A model generated the notes under the pieces. It did not search any database. It saw nothing but the letters and a program-made list of their open reading frames with translations, and had not been told where the DNA came from. From Lachnospiraceae bacterium UBA1201 (lineage in GTDB: Bacteria; Bacillota; Clostridia; Lachnospirales; Lachnospiraceae): a stretch of 10,501 bases of DNA. Positions 7,431 to 10,501 of this stretch are shown here, in pieces (position 1 is the first letter of the stretch; each line of letters starts with the position of its first letter). The DNA lies in assembly GCA_002309675.1 (NCBI GenBank), contig DBXX01000066.1, positions 1 to 10,501 of the forward strand. The letters are read 5' to 3'. Made by a program: the position numbers and the translations under genes.

Positions 7431-8556
7431 AGCTTCTCCTTCCGGACATGCAAAGTCCGATCGCGGTCAGAACGACCGTCATGACCACCATGGTGATCAG
7501 GGAACGATAGAAACGCTCTCCCATCCCGAACACATTCAAACTGAAGAAGGCGTCATGGATGATCGCCGACGGGTTGATGCGGTTCAGGAGCGGGAAACTC
7601 TTTTCCACAAGCAGTTTCACCTGATGGGCCATCAGACCCGACAAAAAGCCGCCGACTGTCACGAACAAAAGCAGGATCGCTTCCTTCGTGTTCTTCCGGA
7701 TGCTCGAAACATGGCCCAGCGCAAACCCGAGAGAACAGCCCAGGAGCGTTCCCAGGATGCTGACCAGGATCAGCATGGCGTCGCTACAACCCATATTGGC
7801 ATGGAACACGAGCCGGATCAGGGCTACGCCGACCAGTGTGCAAACGATCTGGATCAAAGATGCCGCGCCCAGGCTGACCAGCTCATACATCCTGTGGTTC
7901 ACCGGCGTAAGGGAAACACGGGCGCCCTGCTGTGTAATATTTGCCTGCGAATCGATCGGGACCTGCAGGCCTCCGTTGGAAGCCATCACACAGATCATCG
8001 CCAGCAGTGCATACATGTAGGATACATAGGGATCCTTGTTTTCGCCGGCCGCATTGATCTGACGCAGAAGCTCCGGCTCCTCGGTCATGAGCTTTGTGAT
8101 CGTTTCCGCCGCCTGCGGATCCTGCATGGCTCTCTGCGTCAGCACTGCATTTCTGCGGAACACGCCGACCACATGCGAAAGCACATTCTGCGCCACCTCA
8201 TCCTTCGCGATTCGAAGCTGAATGTCGCCCATATTCGCGATGTCCATAATTCCGGCGACCTCGTCTTCGAACAGAAGTTTCTGTTCATCCGCATTCTCCG
8301 GGATCACAACCTCAAACATCGGTGCGCCCTCTTCGGTCCGAATGCCCTCCAGCGTCGTTTTCACGAACTGTGTGGTCTCCTCCGAACCATTCACCAGCGC
8401 AACACGATACGTCTGCACGCCCATCTGACCATAGATGGAACTGAAGGTCGCGTAGAAGAACGTTCCCAGCAAAATGGGGAACAAAAGCGACCAGAGGATC
8501 AGTTCGCGGTCATGGATATTCTTTTTCAATCGATAGATAAATACACGAAAATACAT
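7417..8556 (-). CDS. ABC-2-type exporter membrane subunit (first permease)
   Basis: A 379-residue membrane subunit with the same plan as its downstream partner. It has a first helix at about residues 20-40, a long external domain (about 41-177), and helices near 178-197, 226-250, 260-283, 292-310 and 351-370. The segment LLNRINPSAIIHDAFFSL (about 323-340) matches the NP-containing loop before the last helix of ABC-2 permeases. I start at ATG 8556 because AGAGG lies about nine bases upstream. An in-frame ATG two codons earlier (8562) is only about three bases from it and less likely. The gene follows the ATPase by 14 bases and overlaps the next permease by 14. The two permeases differ considerably in sequence, so they look like an old duplicated pair and not a recent copy. 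Confidence 0.91.
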   Translation of the reverse strand: MYFRVFIYRLKKNIHDRELILWSLLFPILLGTFFYATFSSIYGQMGVQTYRVALVNGSEETTQFVKTTLEGIRTEEGAPMFEVVIPENADEQKLLFEDEVAGIMDIANMGDIQLRIAKDEVAQNVLSHVVGVFRRNAVLTQRAMQDPQAAETITKLMTEEPELLRQINAAGENKDPYVSYMYALLAMICVMASNGGLQVPIDSQANITQQGARVSLTPVNHRMYELVSLGAASLIQIVCTLVGVALIRLVFHANMGCSDAMLILVSILGTLLGCSLGFALGHVSSIRKNTKEAILLLFVTVGGFLSGLMAHQVKLLVEKSFPLLNRINPSAIIHDAFFSLNVFGMGERFYRSLITMVVMTVVLTAIGLCMSGRRSYASI

Positions 8557-8570
8557 AGTCATCCACCTCT

Positions 8571-9518
8571 TTACTCGTTGTCACGCAACTGTTTACCCGT
8601 GATCTCCAGGAACACTTCGTTGAGCGTCGGCAGGATCGAATAGATCTGCCGGTACTTCACTTCATTGTCCGCGAAGCAATCGACAACATGTACGATGTTG
8701 TGCTTGCCGCCGCTGCATTTTATGGTCAATGTATCGTCGTGGTACGACACATCGTACACATGGTTGAGCGCCCGGATCTTCTCGATAAACGCCGGCTCCA
8801 GATCGCTCGCGTTCACGATCACACTCTCGGTATTTTTGATCATGCCCTTCAGTTCATCCTTCGTACCGATCGCGACCTTCTTCCCGTGATCCATGATCAG
8901 GATCCGCGAGCACAACTGCTCGACTTCCTCCATGTAGTGGGTCGTGTAGATGATCGTGGCTCCCTGCTCATTCAAACGGGAAATGCCTTCCAGGATGCGG
9001 TTTCTGGACTGCGGGTCTACCGCCACCGTCGGCTCATCAAATATGATCAGCTCCGGCTTGTGGGCAATGCCGCACGCAATATTCAGTCTCCTGAGCAGAC
9101 CGCCCGACAGCTTCTTCGGATAGAATTTCTTAAACTCTTGAAGTCCGACGAACTCGATCGCTTCTTCCACATATTTCTTGCGTGTCTCTTTATCTTTGAT
9201 GTACAGACCGCAGAAGAAATCGATATTATCGTATACGGTCAATTCTTCAAATACCGCTACCTGCTGCGGAACGACGCCGATGCGCGCCTTCAGATCGCTG
9301 CGCTTCGAAGTCATCTTCTCCCCGAACAACTCGATCTCGCCGTTGTCATAGGAAAGCAAGGTAAGCAGGCAATTGATGGTCGTCGTCTTACCCGAACCGT
9401 TCGGGCCGAGCAGGCCGAACACCTCGCCCTTCTGGATCTCCAAGCTGAAATTATCCAGCGCAATGAGCTCCTTATATCTTTTTACCAGATTTGTGATCTT
9501 TACTACTGTCTCTGCCAT
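8571..9518 (-). CDS. ABC-2-type exporter ATP-binding protein
   Basis: A 315-residue cytoplasmic ATPase and first gene of the operon. All nucleotide-binding motifs are intact: Walker A GPNGSGKT (38-45), Q-loop PQQ (84-86), signature LSGGLLRR (137-144), Walker B LIIFDEP (157-163, catalytic Glu162) and switch His194 in TTHYMEEVE. The C-terminal ~90 residues form the extra domain usual in DrrA/NatA-type exporter ATPases and end in NEVFLEITGKQLRD. The start is ATG 9518, with AGGAGG eight bases upstream. The frame extends further to a TTG at 9599, but that region contains the predicted -10 and start of transcription. It is expected to power the two permeases encoded just downstream. Family members export drugs, antimicrobial peptides or envelope components. 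Substrate is not determinable here. Confidence 0.96.
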   Translation of the reverse strand: MAETVVKITNLVKRYKELIALDNFSLEIQKGEVFGLLGPNGSGKTTTINCLLTLLSYDNGEIELFGEKMTSKRSDLKARIGVVPQQVAVFEELTVYDNIDFFCGLYIKDKETRKKYVEEAIEFVGLQEFKKFYPKKLSGGLLRRLNIACGIAHKPELIIFDEPTVAVDPQSRNRILEGISRLNEQGATIIYTTHYMEEVEQLCSRILIMDHGKKVAIGTKDELKGMIKNTESVIVNASDLEPAFIEKIRALNHVYDVSYHDDTLTIKCSGGKHNIVHVVDCFADNEVKYRQIYSILPTLNEVFLEITGKQLRDNE

Positions 9519-9526
9519 GTTCAAAA

Positions 9527-9532
9527 CCTCCT
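9527..9532 (-). promoter_or_regulatory. Ribosome-binding site fixing the ATPase start
   Basis: AGGAGG on the minus strand is followed by eight bases and ATG 9518. It supports the 315-residue protein over a 342-residue version from the TTG at 9599. Confidence 0.85.
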
Positions 9533-9572
9533 GTTTCGGCAACCGACCGGACCTGTTTCCGATCTTGACCCC

Positions 9573-9601
9573 ATTATACCCCGCTCCAACGGCACGCAAA
9601 A
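9573..9601 (-). promoter_or_regulatory. Promoter of the ABC/two-component operon: good -10, poor -35
   Basis: TATAAT (9573-9578) is perfect, but the hexamer 17 bases upstream (9596-9601) reads TTTTGC and matches TTGACA poorly. No TG extended -10 is present. The predicted start near 9566 gives a leader of about 48 nt. The weak -35 directly abutting a palindrome suggests activator-dependent transcription. Confidence 0.65.
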
Positions 9602-9602
9602 G

Positions 9603-9658
9603 TGAACGCTGTCACAACCTCAGTTGACAAATGTCACATTCCGCAGTGACACCGGACA
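9603..9658 (-). promoter_or_regulatory. Three phased palindromic operators upstream of the exporter operon
   Basis: The best box is TGACA-AA-TGTCA (9625-9636), with perfect 5-base arms. The same 5-2-5 layout recurs exactly 22 bp to each side: TGAAC-GC-TGTCA (9603-9614) and TGACA-CC-GGACA (9647-9658), each with one perfect and one degraded half. With a start near 9566 the centres fall near -42, -64 and -86, all on one face of the helix. They are the natural candidate binding sites for the NarL-type regulator of this operon, but the assignment is inferred. Confidence 0.65.
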
Positions 9659-9685
9659 TCGGCGGCTGCACATCCGATCTTCACA

Positions 9686-9979
9686 GCTTGTTTCCGAGGG
9701 TTTTATGTTTCATACTACGATCATCATCGTCCAATTCACTGCGCGCTGAAAAACATTCCGCTCATGTCAAAGTCGGAGCTCGGGGGCCCGTTTCGACTGA
9801 GGCCGTTTTCTTGATAGCGCCAGGTTCCCACCTGTCGCGAAAACGGCCTCAGCGAATGCAAAAAATGATTTCGGAAAATCATTTTTTGCCCTGGCTCCGC
9901 CTTTTCATTCGCGGGTTTTTCATGCGCTCGCTCACATGTCCGCTGATGACCGCATTATGAAACACCCCCGGAAACAAGC
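9686..9979 (-). repeat. Structured inverted-repeat element, copy 1
   Basis: A 294-bp non-coding unit is closed by perfect 11-base ends, GCTTGTTTCCG (9686-9696) and CGGAAACAAGC (9969-9979), and an inner TGTTTCATA/TATGAAACA pair (9706-9714, 9956-9964). Inside are a perfect 14-bp stem (9797-9810 with 9839-9852) capped by a second CAGGT-TCCC-ACCTG hairpin (9821-9834), a perfect 14-bp stem with a CGGA loop (9858-9871 with 9876-9889), and an enclosing GCGAATG/CATTCGC stem (9852-9858, 9906-9912). The strand is given so that copy 2 reads on +. The family is unknown to me; a MITE-like element or a structured RNA gene both fit. Confidence 0.72.
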
Positions 9980-10108
9980 GCCGAGTCTGCTCACAGCCGG
10001 AATGTTCGGAGTTTGTGGGAACGTAACATCTCTCAGCCCCCATGAGGTTGCTTAGCTTAGGCGGTCTAAAGTTTCATCTGCAGCGCCTCACACCGGAAGC
10101 GGTTCGTC
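9980..10108. other. Spacer between the two structured elements
   Basis: This stretch of 129 bases has no open frame with a ribosome site. It contains one modest fold on + in which TGAGG (about 10044-10048) can pair with CCTCA (about 10086-10090), with AGGCG/CGCCT nested between. I could not match it to tRNA, SRP RNA, tmRNA or 6S RNA. It may be a decayed part of the neighbouring repeat. Confidence 0.4.
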
Positions 10109-10153
10109 CCGGGGCTGTCGCAGTGGCAGGCCGCACTTTGTTGATCGTTTCCG
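10109..10153. repeat. Direct repeat, left copy (347-bp period)
   Basis: Bases 10109-10129 are identical to 10456-10476, and GATCGTTTCCG at 10143-10153 is identical to 10490-10500. Both matches have the same 347-base offset, with a diverged middle. The repeat includes a former terminator-like hairpin that here lacks the T-tract, followed by the GTTTCCG end of structured element copy 2. Confidence 0.8.
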
Positions 10154-10445
10154 AGCGCTGCGTGCAAAAATACGTTCATGAGGCGGACATAGGAGCGAGC
10201 GGTTGATGATCGCGCGAACGAGAAGACGGATCAGGGGAGAAAATCGGGTCTCCGAGACCGATTTTCGCGCTCGCTGAGGTCGTTTTCATCAGAAAACGGC
10301 CGAAGTCGAGACGGGCCCCCTGAAATCCGGCTTCGAGCTGAGCGCACAGTTTCAGATTTCACCGAAATCTGGAACACGATCATCACCGCGCAGTGAGTCA
10401 GGCCGCCGATGAACGTATTTTTGAACGTCCTTCTTCCCGGAAACG
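10146..10445 (+). repeat. Structured inverted-repeat element, copy 2
   Basis: A 300-bp unit with CGTTTCCG (10146-10153) and CGGAAACG (10438-10445) at its ends and a perfect 15-base inner pair, CAAAAATACGTTCAT (10165-10179) with its complement (10409-10423). Internal stems are GAAAATCG/CGATTTTC (10239-10246, 10259-10266), GGTCGTTTTC/GAAAACGGCC (10278-10287, 10292-10301) and CAGATTTC/GAAATCTG (10353-10360, 10364-10371). It aligns with copy 1 in the opposite orientation through blocks such as GAAAACGGCC, GACGGGCCCCC-like and GCGGACAT..GAGCGAGCG, while the stem sequences differ but still pair. There is no coding potential. Confidence 0.72.
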
Positions 10446-10448
10446 CAC

Positions 10449-10479
10449 AAAAAAACCGGGGCTGTCGCAGTGGCAGCCC
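10449..10479 (-). terminator. Rho-independent terminator at the right edge
   Basis: On the minus strand GGGCTGCC and GACAGCCC form an 8-bp stem with one G-U pair around an ACTGC loop, followed by CGG and TTTTTTT (10449-10455). It would end a minus-strand transcript entering from beyond the right edge, possibly another copy of the repeat, since CGTTTCCG-like sequence lies at 10493-10501. The near-identical sequence at 10109-10129 lacks the T-tract. Confidence 0.8.
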
Positions 10480-10500
10480 TCGTTGTGTCGATCGTTTCCG
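10456..10500. repeat. Direct repeat, right copy (347-bp period)
   Basis: Partner of 10109-10153 at an offset of exactly 347. It ends with GATCGTTTCCG, the sequence that opens structured element copy 2, so another copy may begin at the window edge. Confidence 0.8.
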
Positions 10501-10501
10501 G

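Noticed and set aside
7405..8643. A 412-codon open frame on the plus strand
   Set aside because: It is antisense to the first permease gene, has Gln/His/Arg-rich composition typical of shadow translation and no ribosome site. The minus-strand permease has clear helices and family motifs.
9519..9599. Longer start (TTG at 9599) for the exporter ATPase
   Set aside because: The extension covers the -10 hexamer and predicted transcription start, and the ATG at 9518 has AGGAGG at eight bases.
8688..9605. A 305-codon open frame on the plus strand
   Set aside because: It lies wholly opposite the ATPase gene, whose nucleotide-binding motifs are unambiguous.
9603..9637. Hairpin terminator or riboswitch upstream of the ATPase gene
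   Set aside because: The palindromes lie upstream of the predicted transcription start and have no T-tract. Protein-binding sites explain the exact 22-bp spacing better.
9631..9960. A 109-codon open frame on the plus strand
   Set aside because: It runs through the operator boxes and the palindromic stems of structured element 1. There is no ribosome site and no plausible protein features.
9980..10130. Known structural RNA (tRNA, 6S, SRP or tmRNA)
   Set aside because: A GGTTCG string and some pairing drew attention, but no cloverleaf, SRP core motif or long 6S-type bubble hairpin could be drawn.
10109..10501. CRISPR array
   Set aside because: There are only two direct copies, 347 bases apart, with a folded body between them. 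There are no short regular repeat-spacer units and no cas genes.

Overview
The window looks like a chromosomal segment of a Clostridia-class Firmicute, most likely a Lachnospiraceae-type anaerobe. The reasons are strong AGGAGG ribosome-binding sites, SigA-type promoters, rho-independent terminators, several lipoproteins with lipobox-type signals, and a carboxyltransferase of the biotin-dependent decarboxylase type. This assignment is by protein flavour only; there is no rRNA gene. Every gene I can support is on the minus strand, so transcription runs from high to low coordinates.

Right end (about 9540-10501): about 0.98 kb upstream of the first gene holds no convincing gene. It has a weak -35/good -10 promoter preceded by three TGACA-N2-TGTCA-like palindromes spaced exactly 22 bp apart. 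Beyond these lie two diverged, inverted copies of a roughly 300-bp, heavily folded element. The second copy sits inside a 347-bp direct repeat that appears to continue past the window edge, with a minus-strand terminator at 10449-10479.

Centre (4411-9518): a tightly packed five-gene operon encodes an ABC-2-type exporter ATPase, two ABC-2 membrane subunits, a multi-pass HPK7-type histidine kinase and a NarL/LuxR-type response regulator. Genes overlap by 4 or 14 bases or are separated by no more than 18 bases. It reads as a self-contained sense-and-export module, probably autoregulated through the phased palindromes.

Left centre (1098-4266): a perfect consensus promoter (TTGACA-17-TATAAT) drives a gene for a 140-residue secreted protein of unknown family. 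It is followed by a strong terminator placed immediately before the ribosome-binding site of a solute-binding lipoprotein gene, which overlaps by ATGA with a second, cysteine-containing lipoprotein gene. The layout suggests high output of the secreted protein and lower, readthrough-dependent output of the two lipoproteins. This block is visibly more AT-rich than the ABC/two-component block.

Left end (1-917): the N-terminal 305 residues of a carboxyltransferase subunit of a biotin-dependent acyl-CoA carboxylase/decarboxylase, with its own promoter. It looks metabolically unrelated to the rest.

The best candidates for something undescribed are the pairing of the exporter/two-component operon with the secreted-protein/lipoprotein cassette, and the inverted structured element family at the right end.
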